From positions 1-40,070 of the forward strand of contig NZ_JALBWM010000033.1 of NCBI RefSeq assembly GCF_023895975.1: DNA of 40,070 bases, in the 5' to 3' direction. Position 1 is the first letter of the stretch. Every line of letters begins with the position of its first letter. The translations under genes and the position numbers were made by a program. The notes below the pieces were generated by a model. That model saw only the letters and a program-made list of their open reading frames with translations, ran no database searches and was not told the origin of the DNA. The DNA comes from Microbulbifer okhotskensis. GTDB lineage: Bacteria; Pseudomonadota; Gammaproteobacteria; Pseudomonadales; Cellvibrionaceae. Below are positions 1-9,483 of the stretch, piece after piece.

Positions 1-6
1 ATATAC

Positions 7-22
7 GGCTGCTGCAGCAGCC
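7..22. repeat. Perfect 16-bp palindrome
   Basis: GGCTGCTGCAGCAGCC reads the same on both strands and could form a six-base-pair stem with a TGCA loop. It lies about 115 bases beyond the stop of the minus-strand lipoprotein gene. No T-run follows on either strand, so a terminator role is only a guess. Confidence 0.4.
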
Positions 23-137
23 TAAAGGGTGATGCACTTCAGAGTTGAATGCAGGAAATAGAAATTCTCACAATCAATTTAATAATAATTTAAGCACCCA
101 CCCCTCTTTCTCAAAGATCTCACGTCTCAACAAACTG

Positions 138-566
138 CTACAGCATTATATCGCCAAAACCTTCAGCTACTTCTGTTTCCCTATAGCCTTTATGATATAG
201 ATCCAAATATACGTTATGCTCAATGACACCTTGATGTGTATCACAAAGAACCACATAAGAATCCAAAATGAAACCCCATGGCCCCATACCTGCACTTGAA
301 GTTCGTTTGAATTCTGAGACAGGTTCGCCGTTGGTACAGACAAGCCGTGAGAGATACTCACGCTGCCCTGCTGGACCATCCGCCCTTACGGGATTTCCTG
401 GGGAACCCAGCGGATGTTTTACAATCTCATCCAAGTCGGGCTCGATACAACTTACTCCTAGCATGAGTTGCTCTAGACCGCACTCGCTGTCGCTCTGAGT
501 AACATTTTGATTCGCACATGCCGCAAGGGATACACAAAAAACAATAGATATTATTTTTTTTAGCAT
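138..566 (-). CDS. Small hypothetical lipoprotein
   Basis: Encodes 142 residues of unrecognised family. The N-terminus has a short basic start, a hydrophobic stretch and a lipobox LAAC (Cys17), so the protein is predicted to be exported, cleaved by signal peptidase II and lipid-anchored. The mature part is polar, with a Gly/Pro-rich segment near residues 50-70 and a Tyr-rich C-terminus. The ATG has a strong Shine-Dalgarno AAGGAG six bases upstream, which fixes the start and argues that the gene is real. It is transcribed away from fetAB, across an AT-rich 255-base spacer (567-821) in which I see no other gene. The function cannot be named. Confidence 0.75.
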   Translation of the reverse strand: MLKKIISIVFCVSLAACANQNVTQSDSECGLEQLMLGVSCIEPDLDEIVKHPLGSPGNPVRADGPAGQREYLSRLVCTNGEPVSEFKRTSSAGMGPWGFILDSYVVLCDTHQGVIEHNVYLDLYHKGYRETEVAEGFGDIML

Positions 567-821
567 TACTGACTCCTTAAAAAAGAACCCCTGATTTCAT
601 CGCAATGATAAAAGTTGCAATAGGGGAAAAGTAATCTCATGTTTTTATGATATACAAAGAATGCAATCTCTTAGGTTGATATATTATGAACTATAGAGCC
701 AAGTAAACCCTAATCCACATTTAAGCATCCACACAATACTAAATTTAACTAAATATATATCCTTCACGCAACCAGTCATTCTCAGGATAATCATTGGTAT
801 TGAATAATTACAGGGCTATCC

Positions 822-1427
822 ATGCCAGAGCTCAAAGTCAAAGACCTTTCTATAGGTACCCTTGTTAGAATCAGTTTTAGCCTAAAACCAGGGCGGATTA
901 CATGTATATCCGGCCCCTCTGGATCAGGTAAAAGCCGCTTGCTTCGAGCCATTGCCGACCTGGAGTCACACGCGGGTGACATCCTCCTGGACAATAAACC
1001 CCAGGGCGCTTATCCCGCGCACCATTGGCGGCGCCGGGTCATATTGGTTCCTGCGCAAAGTGCCTGGTGGGGGGATACCGTCGGCGAGCACTTTCTCACG
1101 CCCATGCCCCGCGCTCTTCTGGCCCTTGGTTTTCCTGAAGACACAGAAAAGTGGCAGGTAAATCGGCTCTCGTCTGGAGAAAAGCAGCGGTTAGCTCTTG
1201 TTCGGGCACTGTCTTATAGGCCCCAGGCACTGCTCTTGGACGAACCTACGGCTAATTTGGACGTCGACACAACTCAGGAAGTGGAGCGGTGGCTTATCGC
1301 TCTTATTGAAAAACACCGGTACCCAACGATTTGGGTCGCGCACAGCCGGGAGCAAATTCAGCGGATTGCACACCGACATCTGACCATTGTTGGCGATCAA
1401 TTAGAAGAACAGGAGATCCACCGATGA
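822..1427 (+). CDS. fetA: FetA-type ABC transporter ATP-binding protein
   Basis: A 201-residue ABC ATPase with Walker A GPSGSGKS (residues 31-38), signature LSSGEKQR (about 116-123), Walker B LLLDEP followed by the D-loop NLD, and a switch His in WVAHS near residue 173. The short stand-alone ATPase overlapping a UPF0014-type permease is the arrangement of the E. coli FetA/FetB (YbbL/YbbM) system, described as a putative iron exporter involved in resistance to oxidative stress. CAGGGC sits about six bases before the ATG. The stop overlaps the fetB start as ATGA, so translation of the two is probably coupled. The substrate is inferred from family only; no iron-binding site or Fur box was identified. 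Confidence 0.88.
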   Translation: MPELKVKDLSIGTLVRISFSLKPGRITCISGPSGSGKSRLLRAIADLESHAGDILLDNKPQGAYPAHHWRRRVILVPAQSAWWGDTVGEHFLTPMPRALLALGFPEDTEKWQVNRLSSGEKQRLALVRALSYRPQALLLDEPTANLDVDTTQEVERWLIALIEKHRYPTIWVAHSREQIQRIAHRHLTIVGDQLEEQEIHR

Positions 1428-2230
1428 ATGTGATCGACCTATCCTGGTGGCAGTTGTCACTGGCAGCAGGACTGGTACTCGCCCTAGCGGTTTGCACCCA
1501 TATCGCACGACTACAGCTCGGCAAGTCACTGATTATTGCCGCCGTACGTACGGTTATTCAGCTCACCCTAATAGGGTTGGTATTGGATTCTCTGTTTGCC
1601 GTTGGCAGCTTACTTTGGGTCAGTCTACTGGCGCTGGCAATGCTGCTATTTGCCGGGCAACAAGTGGCATCCCGGCAAAAGTATCGTTTGCGCGGGGGCT
1701 GGAGCTTTGCCGTGGGCACTCTATCGATGCTGGTATCGGCCTTTTGTATCACCCTCTTATGTTTAGTCGTGCTGATTGCCCCCGAACCCTGGTATCAGCC
1801 CCAGTACTCTATCCCCCTGCTGGGGATGCTACTGGGCAATACCATGACCGGTGTTGCCTTGAGCCTGGACCGATTAACAGAAAGTATGCAGCGATCACGA
1901 GACATTATCGAAAACCGATTAATGCTGGGACAACCCTGGCAACAGGCCTGTCTGGAGTTTCGTCGAGATGCTATGCGCGCAGGACTGATGCCTACCATCA
2001 ATGCCATGGCCGCCGCCGGGATAGTCTTTCTACCAGGAATGATGACTGGGCAAATTCTTTCTGGTACTTCACCTACGATAGCTGTGAAGTATCAAATCCT
2101 TATTTTATTTGCTATTGCCTCGGGCACCGGTTTCGGCACATTTATCGCCGTTACGCTGGCATCAAGGAAACTTTTTGATAAACGTGAGCGCCTGCGCACT
2201 GATCGCTTAATCAAAAGTAAAAGTCATTAA
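1424..2230 (+). CDS. fetB: FetB-type ABC transporter permease
   Basis: Encodes 268 residues of the UPF0014/FetB family of inner-membrane permeases. The open frame extends upstream to 1331, but the start at 1424 (MNVIDLSWW) is preferred: it overlaps the fetA stop as ATGA, has AGGAG at 1411-1415, and gives the normal family length. About seven hydrophobic segments are visible, and the family-typical central stretch GMLLGNTMTGVALSLDR is present near residues 130-145, followed by a charged cytoplasmic segment rich in Arg and Glu. With FetA it should form an exporter, probably of iron. The gene is convergent with the small membrane-protein gene at 2302. Confidence 0.88.
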   Translation: MNVIDLSWWQLSLAAGLVLALAVCTHIARLQLGKSLIIAAVRTVIQLTLIGLVLDSLFAVGSLLWVSLLALAMLLFAGQQVASRQKYRLRGGWSFAVGTLSMLVSAFCITLLCLVVLIAPEPWYQPQYSIPLLGMLLGNTMTGVALSLDRLTESMQRSRDIIENRLMLGQPWQQACLEFRRDAMRAGLMPTINAMAAAGIVFLPGMMTGQILSGTSPTIAVKYQILILFAIASGTGFGTFIAVTLASRKLFDKRERLRTDRLIKSKSH

Positions 2231-2268
2231 TCAGTATGTAAGTATGACTGTCAAAGTTAGCAGGGAAA

Positions 2269-2291
2269 TGCGCCGGCGTTAAGCCAGCGCA
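2269..2291. terminator. Stem-loop between convergent genes
   Basis: TGCGCCGGC and GCCAGCGCA pair over nine positions with one mismatch around a five-base GTTAA loop. It lies 39 bases after fetB and 11 bases after the end of the convergent gene at 2302. There is no long T-run, so it is a possible bidirectional terminator rather than a clear one. Confidence 0.45.
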
Positions 2292-2301
2292 TAATTCGCT
2301 G

Positions 2302-2607
2302 TTATCGACCCAGCAATAGAATAGCTGCAACCATAATCAGGCCAAGCAATAGAGCCCATACACCCCGCAACATCAGGGAGCGAGCATATTCAGCTTCCTT
2401 GTAGCGCAAAGCGTAGGGAATACCGGTAATAGGCCCGAGAACAATTGTTGTAATCCCCCATACCCAGCGCTTATTACCCAGTGCAGTCAGCGCCGCCATC
2501 AGCCCTCCAAACCAGCACAAGGTAACACCTATCACAAACACGACCAAGGCAATGATCGACCACCATTGGTTGGCCAAGAAAATTTCTACAATTTCGGTTT
2601 CAGTCAT
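2302..2607 (-). CDS. Small membrane protein, unknown
   Basis: A 101-residue protein with three or four hydrophobic segments: residues about 15-45 (a long double-length stretch), 50-68 and 82-100. It ends in LLLGR with almost no soluble tail. No family recognised. The start ATG at 2607 has no obvious Shine-Dalgarno. It is convergent with fetB, with a possible terminator stem in between, and is followed upstream by a 287-base spacer (2608-2894) with no recognisable gene. The strongly membrane-like composition supports a real protein; no role can be assigned. Confidence 0.6.
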   Translation of the reverse strand: MTETEIVEIFLANQWWSIIALVVFVIGVTLCWFGGLMAALTALGNKRWVWGITTIVLGPITGIPYALRYKEAEYARSLMLRGVWALLLGLIMVAAILLLGR

Positions 2608-2894
2608 GGAATTTCGCTAGTCCGTATTACTATTTAGTTACAACTTCAACGCCCGGCAACTTCTTCTGAAAAAACTGCCGCGGCAAGAAATCAGAATACC
2701 CGCGCACAACCCCTTAGACACAAGGCAAGTACTGCCAATCCTGAGGATTTGATGGGTTATTCTGAGAGCTTGTATGGCCATGGGAGGGGCAAAGCAATAC
2801 AGCCCTGAAACACTATAGTAACTCTAAATTGCTCTCAAAGCGTCAAACTAGCCATTGAGAACCACCGCCGCGCGGTGATAGTAAGTGCTCACAC

Positions 2895-3302
2895 TCACGA
2901 GTATTCAGTGACTAATTCTAAGCCGGTGATATTTTGCGTGTCGTTAGCGAACTCATAGTAATCCGGCTTCTCATCAATGAATATTTGATGAGTCATCTTG
3001 GTATTTACTGGGAGATCAAAAATACCGGCTGGAACTGAGTACTGGGAAGTCTCCTTCAGGTGGTAAAACAAGTGGGAGCCACAGTTTGAGCAAAAGCCCC
3101 GCTCAGCCCACATCGAGGAATCAAACACCGTGACATACTCTTCCCCCGTGATTTCAACGCTGGTCTGGCAATCGACCGCCAATAAAGGGCCTCCATTCCA
3201 CTTTTTACACATACCGCAGTGACAAACACCCAAGTTTTCTGAGGGCAAAGTGGCTTTAATTGTCACCGAGCCACACAGGCAGCTTCCCTGTACTTGTGTC
3301 AT
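2895..3302 (-). CDS. GFA/CENP-V fold zinc-binding protein
   Basis: A 135-residue member of the GFA (glutathione-dependent formaldehyde-activating enzyme-like, DUF636/CENP-V) family. Visible zinc ligands are GSCLCGSV (residues 6-13), CHCGMCKKW (about 28-36) and FCSNCGSHLFYH (about 70-81), in family order and spacing. The family builds two zinc sites, one structural and one that may bind a glutathione adduct. For most members, including this short stand-alone type, the reaction is unproven, so formaldehyde detoxification should not be assumed. AGGT precedes the ATG by about eight bases. The gene stands alone between two unrelated small genes. Confidence 0.85.
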   Translation of the reverse strand: MTQVQGSCLCGSVTIKATLPSENLGVCHCGMCKKWNGGPLLAVDCQTSVEITGEEYVTVFDSSMWAERGFCSNCGSHLFYHLKETSQYSVPAGIFDLPVNTKMTHQIFIDEKPDYYEFANDTQNITGLELVTEYS

Positions 3303-3380
3303 AAATTTTACCTAGCAACTACTTATAATTAGGATAAGAAAAAGTTTTATTGGTTAAAGATAGATTTCACTGAGATCAAC

Positions 3381-3758
3381 TCAAGGTGAATATGCCTTAC
3401 AGCGCCGCTTAAACCAACTTGTGCGCTTGATATGATTTACGGGACAGTTTTCCTGGCAACCATTGCCAAGCTCCTGCAAAGCGACCGCTTCAGGATAACG
3501 CGCAACGACATCCCCATTGACTATATGAGAATAGCCAGGCTCAGTAGAGGTGACCAGGTAGTGATTGTCCTTAGCTCCAACCAGCACTCTATTTCTTGCG
3601 AGAGCATAGACTTCATACTGCCATATTCCCCAAGCACGCCAACTATGCATAATCAAACACGTTGAAAGAGTTTTCAAAGGCTCTTGCTGCACTTTTATAT
3701 CTGCAGCTTTAGAAAATAAAGGAGCTAGAAAAAACAATACAAAAAATAAAACTCGCAT
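3381..3758 (-). CDS. Small exported protein, unknown
   Basis: Encodes 125 residues with a clear Sec signal peptide (MRVLFFVLFFLAPLFSKAA, cleavage likely after the AxA-like KAA). The mature part is about 105 residues and holds four cysteines (LSTCLIM, NGCQENCPVN, RRCKAYSP), consistent with disulfides in the periplasm. AAGGGA lies about eight bases before the ATG, supporting the start. No family recognised. The 276 bases upstream (3759-4034) show no gene, and no terminator was found. Confidence 0.6.
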   Translation of the reverse strand: MRVLFFVLFFLAPLFSKAADIKVQQEPLKTLSTCLIMHSWRAWGIWQYEVYALARNRVLVGAKDNHYLVTSTEPGYSHIVNGDVVARYPEAVALQELGNGCQENCPVNHIKRTSWFKRRCKAYSP

Positions 3759-4034
3759 TTATATTCCCTTTTATTCCCTGACGCCCCAACAAAAACCCTT
3801 TAGAGGCATACCGCCCACTGAGCAGAATTCACTATGCCGAAACTTCACAGCTTGTTCAAGAGAATAAATTTAGTCATCACCGTTGTTTTGAGCAAGCCAT
3901 AAATCCAATCTGGATTTGGCGTACCATTTCAAGTCTGTGCTTTTCACAATACTGAAGTAATATCGAAAGAAGTTTGCACACTGAAAGCGTCGATAGAGGT
4001 TTATCCGCAATGCCAAAAGCAGAAAATTTATGCG

Positions 4035-7000
4035 CTAATTTGAAAACTCAACCCTAGGATCACCAAAGTCCCGACCAATATAATCGGGGGCGCAGGAAAT
4101 CAACTCTGAGGCCTGAATCCCTGCATCAATTAAGTATTTCTCAACTTCACGACTACGCGCCATCGCCAGCTTTTCGAGCTCATCGCGTAGTGATGGCGAT
4201 GGATTTCGATAAAATTCTACTAATATTCTCCGGCTCCGGCTTAAACCCACAGCAGCATAGGGCTGCAGCGCCTGCCAATCCCGAGCATTTGATATACCAC
4301 AGACACCAGGTCGCGTATCGGGATGCTCGTTCAAAATTACAACCATACGCTGCAACTGTGCCAAGGCAAGGTTATTTAACTTTGCACTTCCGGGCTCAAA
4401 ATCAACCGCGTCAAACGATTTAACAGTAAACCGGCCCCAAGCAAATTTTGCCAGCAAGTAAATTCCATAAGGGGTAAAGTAGCTTACCAGCGCATCTATA
4501 ACAGCTTTCTGCAGGAGTTCGCTAAATACAAAGCTGAATGAAAATTTTGGATCACGAATATTACCGCTCACTGGCATAGCAAATTTAATATTTCCCTGCC
4601 CATCCTTCAGCAACCACAAAGCAATATTCAGCGGAACAAATGTGGATTTAACCGGAAGTTGGTCATCCTTGCGCACCCGCCTAACTTTCAGCTTCTCCAA
4701 CTTAATGTCGGCGAAACCATTAAGTTCATTCTCATTGACTTGAATATTGACCACGGCATCCGCCTGCCCTTGAAGAATTTTAAATCCCAGCAATTTCGCC
4801 ATATAGGGCGTAGCTGGAATTAAATTCACGCTGGAAAAATATCCGGTAAGATCAGCATCCCACTTTTTATCCCCCAGGTAATCGATAGTCCCACCGATTT
4901 GCAGCTCTCCAAAACCACCAGGCCTACCATTCACTACCAACATAGCTGGCGGGTGTTCCGCCAAATTACTTAAATCGCTGAGATTAAAATTAATATCTCT
5001 CACGGGAAGGCGCGCTCGAAACTCATCCTGATGATCCACCCAGGTGAAGGTGCCATGTTTGAGATAGATATCTCCAATATGATATAGAAATGGCAACGTG
5101 TTTTCATTGCGCCTCCATGTATCTACACCCACGAACCCTCTCAGCTCATTAATCTCATTGATAATTGGTAACTTCCTGGATAGATCTCGCAAAAGAATAA
5201 ATCGAGGACGTAAAAAATCGATAAAGCCAACATCTAGAATCTTCTGCTGCCAGTAGTAGCTAAACTCCTCCACCCACAGATATTTGAAATCACCAATCCA
5301 GTTATGGCGATCAAATTCAAGACTGTTTGCGCTTCGTTCAAAGAAATGGAAGTGAACAGCTTCACCGGACTCAAAGCGTATCCCTGTATTAGTGATTTGC
5401 AACTGAGACAGAATAATACTCTGGCCCTGAACCAGTTCCTCTCCTCTTGGTGAAAGCAAAACAATATCATTGATCCGTAGGGTGCTCAGCTCAGCCCCTT
5501 TTCCACGACGAAGTGTCCCTTCCAGCAGGAGGCTCGTAAATGCAAAGCAATGATCGCCATCGTCCAGATAGCCGCTGGGGAAACAACCTGAAATGTCGTC
5601 AAACTCCAATGCTTTGAAATCGACTCCCTGGCGATCAATATAAAGTTGCCCCGCTGTCATTCCGGATACTGACAGAAGTTTCAACGGCAGGTCTTGAGGG
5701 AAATTTTTCTCATGTAGCTGTACGTTGTTAAATCGAATACCCGATAGAATAAGTCGCCGCCCACCGGCTCCAGTTGAACTTTCTACTTTACCAACACTAA
5801 AAGCACCCAACTCATAACAGGGGGCCACAGCAGCATCCTTTACGAGCCCAGCGGGTAAACAACCTCTGGCACCGGAAGCTTGTGCCAAGGATTCCCCTTG
5901 AATGGCTATGTCATCAATCTCGAGTTTTGGAATTTTAACAGGGCTCATATTTTTTCTTGGAATTGACAACCCTGCCAATTGAATAGAGCCCTGTACCGAC
6001 CAGGGATTGGACAAGTCTATTTTTTGTAGCCCGGGCATTGAAACTCTATCAACACCAAAGCAATGATAGGAATCCCCCACTATGGCACGCGCTAACCTTG
6101 ACACAGTCACCGTTAGCCCACTCTCTTGTGTACAAACACGGATATTCTGAATATCCAGAGCGGATATTGTGAATGCTACTCCGCTATCCCAAGAAAAACT
6201 TTGCCAACTTAATTTTTGTAGTCCAGCCTGTAAAAAATTAACATCTTTTTGCCAAAAGGCTATCGGCTGGCTAGTTAATCGACCCAATTTCAGCTGTGGA
6301 ACTGTTTTGTTCAAACCCAGCTTTACAGAGATGTCTTTAAAGCTCAACTGCTGAGTTTCAATACAGTCTGCTATTCCCGCCTTACTACGATCTTCGGGGA
6401 AAAACGTCCTTAGCCCACAAAATAGAATACCGTCAATATTCAAACCATAGAAGTTCAAGGTATCAGATGAAAATGCCATTCTCTCTGTTGAGATACTGCC
6501 CATTTGCCACAAGGGTACAGCTTTAATCTGCTTTTTAAACTCTATTTCATCAATTGACCAACCACTCTGACCAACAGAGTGAAAATTCCTACCAAATACA
6601 CAGGCTGGTAACGATTTGTCGGATCGTACCAGCTTCGCTAAGCAGACAGTGAGGGTATCTGCGGCAATATTTTTTAGGGAGATCTTGGACTCTACACTAT
6701 TTTTTTGTGACCAAAGTATCTCAAGCTCTGGCACTATTACACCCGCTATATCAACCGTTGCAATGCCCAGCCGATTGACCAATTTAATTTTTTCTATCGC
6801 AGAGTTATCCATATTGGCAGATGCGTACTGGGCGCCAGAATATAGATAAAAGTACTCTCCGAGAGACAATCCCCCTAACTCTGTGCAATGAATCTCCAGC
6901 AGCGTGAATTCCTGTTTACCAGGAAAACAGCTATTGAAATTACTCGCAGAGGCACCTGGCAAAGCGACATAGGTCAGCGCTTCGGGGAGGGAGTGATGTC

Positions 7001-9287
7001 GTACCCGGACAAGTGGTAATTTGATACCGGATAGATCTAGCAGCGTTTTCTCATCAGCCGTTTTCGCCAGCGCCCTGGCGACGGTGACCTCTTCAACTAA
7101 GAGATCTATTCCGTGCTGCCATGCCAAAAGTAGCGGAGCCTTTTGATGCAGTTCACGAATATTAAAACACACGGGCATTTCATCTGGCTCTTGACTACCA
7201 CGATAAATAAGCCTTACCCAACCTTCAGTAAGGCATCCATCTAATTTTTTTAAAGCGCTTTTTTTTATTTTTAGATTGGGAATTTCGATCATCGCCAGTG
7301 CTAAGTCACCGGTATCTGGTTTAATTTCATCATCCTGTTGATTCAGCTTCCCTTTTTCAGCGCCACTGCTGTCTGCTCCAACGCCAGCGGGAATTCCAGG
7401 CAACGGGGTGCTCACCACCCAGGGGTTATCCGCCACCTTTCTTTTTATCAAACTCTCTCCGGTCTGCAGCTGTTGGAGCAACAGACCCTCCCCGGCATTC
7501 CCTGAGTCATTCAAGAGCAACCTCTGAAGCCTCAGCTGGCCTAAAATGGCATATCCCTCCTCCCCTCGCTGCCAGGCAAAGTGCCCTCGTCCTGCAAAGC
7601 TGTTTACCCGAGCGCATAGAGGCTGCCAAGTTGTGGGTAAAAAATCCCGGGGCAAACAACCGGAGAGAGATTGCAGGAAAAAATCCTGAATCGATAAGGG
7701 GCTATCTCTGGCAATAGTATCAACGGCCTGCCAGCGTAATTCCCGCAGCTTGGCCTGCGGCTGCCCTTTAGCACCTATCGAAAATTGCGCTAGCTGTAGC
7801 GGGCCACTGGATAGCCCCCAGCTGATATCACGCTCCTCAGAGCCAAAACGAAAATCAAACTGCTCACTGCTTTGCAGGCCTTGCATAGCAACGCAATAAT
7901 CAGGCTTTTGCCAGAGTTCGCTTGGCACACAACCGTTGGCGCTCTCGATGGCAAGGTGCTCAAAAGAGAGGACTCGGGTGACAGCATCAAACTGCAGTGG
8001 CCCAAATAGACCCTCTTCGGCCTTGAGTGGATTGGGGCGTGGTTGCGCCATATCCAGCAAGTAACCCCGGCTGATTGCACTGGCTCCGGTATTAATTTTT
8101 AACCGGTGGGTCCAATCGAAGACAGTGGCCTGTGACAGACTTAAGTCGCCAGCTCGAAGACAAAGGTGTGAATTGGTGTTGCGCAAATGCCGGGGACACC
8201 AGTCAAACGCCTCAGCATAGCCGCGCTGCCACTGCAGGCGTTTCATCGGACGTAAAAAGTCAAAGTTGCTTATGCTGATCTTCGTCGCTCGCCAGTCCTG
8301 CCAGCGCTGATCACTGCGCCGCAGCACCACATCTTCTCCGTTTAGCTGCTGCCAGCGCGCGAGCGCTTTGCGACCAAACTCAAACTTTAGATTCCCTTCG
8401 GCCTGCAGGTGCCGCGCTGCGGCACAGTGACCGATCAATCGCTGTAATCCCTGAATAGCATCAGCCCATCGTTGCGGTGGGCAACCGGAAAAATACTCTG
8501 CGTTTAGTTCATCCGCGCCCGTTTGCAAGCTCGGCCAGAGAAAGCTGACCGTTTTACTATGCAGGCTGCCTATCACCGTATTGTATGGAGTAATCCCCTT
8601 CTCCCAGGCCAATAGGTCATGCAGCTGCATATTGCCAACATCAATATCTACGTGGAGAGGCATATCGCCCTTGCGCCAAAGATCCAGCTGGAAGTTATCT
8701 GTGTGCAGATCGCCGATAGACGCACAGGTTGCTGTGGGCCAAATGGGTTTGTGTAAATAACAGATCTCGCTATCGCGTATGCGAGCCCAATCAATCGACA
8801 ACTCTAAATCCCGGTCTTTTCCTTTACCGCCCCCAAGATTCCACCCTCCCACCTCCCAGATACGCGCCAACTGACCGGGAGTGGATTGCAAATCCATGTA
8901 GGCACCACTCACAGAGGCTTTAGGTAAATGCACACGCCCGCGTAGGAGTTGCCACCAGCTGTAGTCGAGCATTACTTCCCGTGCCGAAAAGCCTCGCCCC
9001 TCAGCATTCTCGGCTTTTACGCCCAGGGCAATGACCCGGAGATCCAGCAGTGACACACGTAAATAACTCACCTGGAAATCCAGACCGCGCTGCTGCAACC
9101 AATGCTGTGTTTTTTCCCTCAAAGTATGCGCTGCCCACAGTTGCACCACTGCCACCAGCATCAATACGGCTATCAGCCCCCACAGTATGCGGCGAAACAG
9201 GACACTTGGAGAATCGGGCTCTGGGGGCATTAGAATTAAGCGCCGGGAAATGAATTTTATGCTGGGTGCAACTGCATTTAGGCCCAT
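4035..9287 (-). CDS. Giant DUF748/AsmA-like envelope protein with OmpA-like C-terminus
   Basis: A 1750-residue protein. Residues about 27-50 are one hydrophobic anchor after a short basic start, so the rest should be periplasmic. Residues about 1400-1600 match the DUF748 family (DxNFNLSDLSN, GGFGELQIGGTIDYLG, NIALWLLKDGQGNIKF, SGNIRDPKFSFSFVFSELL), which is related to AsmA-like envelope proteins. Residues about 1620-1745 resemble an OmpA-like peptidoglycan-binding domain (FEPGSAKLNNLALAQL). Residues 176-1247 carry 12 Cys pairs at nearly regular spacing (separate entry). A Gly/Ser/Asp-rich linker lies near 630-665. Two starts are possible, ATG 9287 and ATG 9230; neither has a clear Shine-Dalgarno, and residue numbers here use 9287. 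It is divergent from the SelD fusion gene. A role in envelope lipid transport or assembly is inferred from family resemblance only. Confidence 0.85.
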   Translation of the reverse strand: MGLNAVAPSIKFISRRLILMPPEPDSPSVLFRRILWGLIAVLMLVAVVQLWAAHTLREKTQHWLQQRGLDFQVSYLRVSLLDLRVIALGVKAENAEGRGFSAREVMLDYSWWQLLRGRVHLPKASVSGAYMDLQSTPGQLARIWEVGGWNLGGGKGKDRDLELSIDWARIRDSEICYLHKPIWPTATCASIGDLHTDNFQLDLWRKGDMPLHVDIDVGNMQLHDLLAWEKGITPYNTVIGSLHSKTVSFLWPSLQTGADELNAEYFSGCPPQRWADAIQGLQRLIGHCAAARHLQAEGNLKFEFGRKALARWQQLNGEDVVLRRSDQRWQDWRATKISISNFDFLRPMKRLQWQRGYAEAFDWCPRHLRNTNSHLCLRAGDLSLSQATVFDWTHRLKINTGASAISRGYLLDMAQPRPNPLKAEEGLFGPLQFDAVTRVLSFEHLAIESANGCVPSELWQKPDYCVAMQGLQSSEQFDFRFGSEERDISWGLSSGPLQLAQFSIGAKGQPQAKLRELRWQAVDTIARDSPLSIQDFFLQSLSGCLPRDFLPTTWQPLCARVNSFAGRGHFAWQRGEEGYAILGQLRLQRLLLNDSGNAGEGLLLQQLQTGESLIKRKVADNPWVVSTPLPGIPAGVGADSSGAEKGKLNQQDDEIKPDTGDLALAMIEIPNLKIKKSALKKLDGCLTEGWVRLIYRGSQEPDEMPVCFNIRELHQKAPLLLAWQHGIDLLVEEVTVARALAKTADEKTLLDLSGIKLPLVRVRHHSLPEALTYVALPGASASNFNSCFPGKQEFTLLEIHCTELGGLSLGEYFYLYSGAQYASANMDNSAIEKIKLVNRLGIATVDIAGVIVPELEILWSQKNSVESKISLKNIAADTLTVCLAKLVRSDKSLPACVFGRNFHSVGQSGWSIDEIEFKKQIKAVPLWQMGSISTERMAFSSDTLNFYGLNIDGILFCGLRTFFPEDRSKAGIADCIETQQLSFKDISVKLGLNKTVPQLKLGRLTSQPIAFWQKDVNFLQAGLQKLSWQSFSWDSGVAFTISALDIQNIRVCTQESGLTVTVSRLARAIVGDSYHCFGVDRVSMPGLQKIDLSNPWSVQGSIQLAGLSIPRKNMSPVKIPKLEIDDIAIQGESLAQASGARGCLPAGLVKDAAVAPCYELGAFSVGKVESSTGAGGRRLILSGIRFNNVQLHEKNFPQDLPLKLLSVSGMTAGQLYIDRQGVDFKALEFDDISGCFPSGYLDDGDHCFAFTSLLLEGTLRRGKGAELSTLRINDIVLLSPRGEELVQGQSIILSQLQITNTGIRFESGEAVHFHFFERSANSLEFDRHNWIGDFKYLWVEEFSYYWQQKILDVGFIDFLRPRFILLRDLSRKLPIINEINELRGFVGVDTWRRNENTLPFLYHIGDIYLKHGTFTWVDHQDEFRARLPVRDINFNLSDLSNLAEHPPAMLVVNGRPGGFGELQIGGTIDYLGDKKWDADLTGYFSSVNLIPATPYMAKLLGFKILQGQADAVVNIQVNENELNGFADIKLEKLKVRRVRKDDQLPVKSTFVPLNIALWLLKDGQGNIKFAMPVSGNIRDPKFSFSFVFSELLQKAVIDALVSYFTPYGIYLLAKFAWGRFTVKSFDAVDFEPGSAKLNNLALAQLQRMVVILNEHPDTRPGVCGISNARDWQALQPYAAVGLSRSRRILVEFYRNPSPSLRDELEKLAMARSREVEKYLIDAGIQASELISCAPDYIGRDFGDPRVEFSN
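5547..8762 (-). repeat. Array of 12 cysteine-pair units in the DUF748 protein
   Basis: All 24 cysteines in residues 1-1250 fall in pairs: 176/188, 269/288, 364/376, 453/465, 544/558, 685/707, 787/801, 882/896, 957/975, 1052/1076, 1143/1157 and 1235/1247. The first Cys recurs about every 90-95 residues, with exceptions of 141 (at the Gly/Asp-rich linker) and 75. Many units read GC[LFVP]P at the first Cys. In all 12 the sixth residue after the second Cys is L, F or V. A final pair, 1663/1732, lies in the OmpA-like domain. In the periplasm these would most simply be disulfide-closed hairpin loops. Confidence 0.85.
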
Positions 9288-9483
9288 ACAGTAAAGACCA
9301 GCACCTGGGGATTTTTTTACCCTGGCGCCACTATCCGCGATAATAGCCAGCCACGTCGCTCATTCGGTCGCACTCATAGATGAACTGTCTACTATTTATC
9401 CATAAGTGGCATTGCGCGGCGCGGGAATTTGGGAAGCCAGGATGGATTACCGCCTCTCATTTTTACTTTTACCCAGCCAGTGA

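Noticed and set aside
1447..2178. Long open frame of 243 codons on the plus strand
   Set aside because: It lies wholly inside fetB in another frame, with no family features, no ribosome-binding site and a composition typical of a shadow frame.
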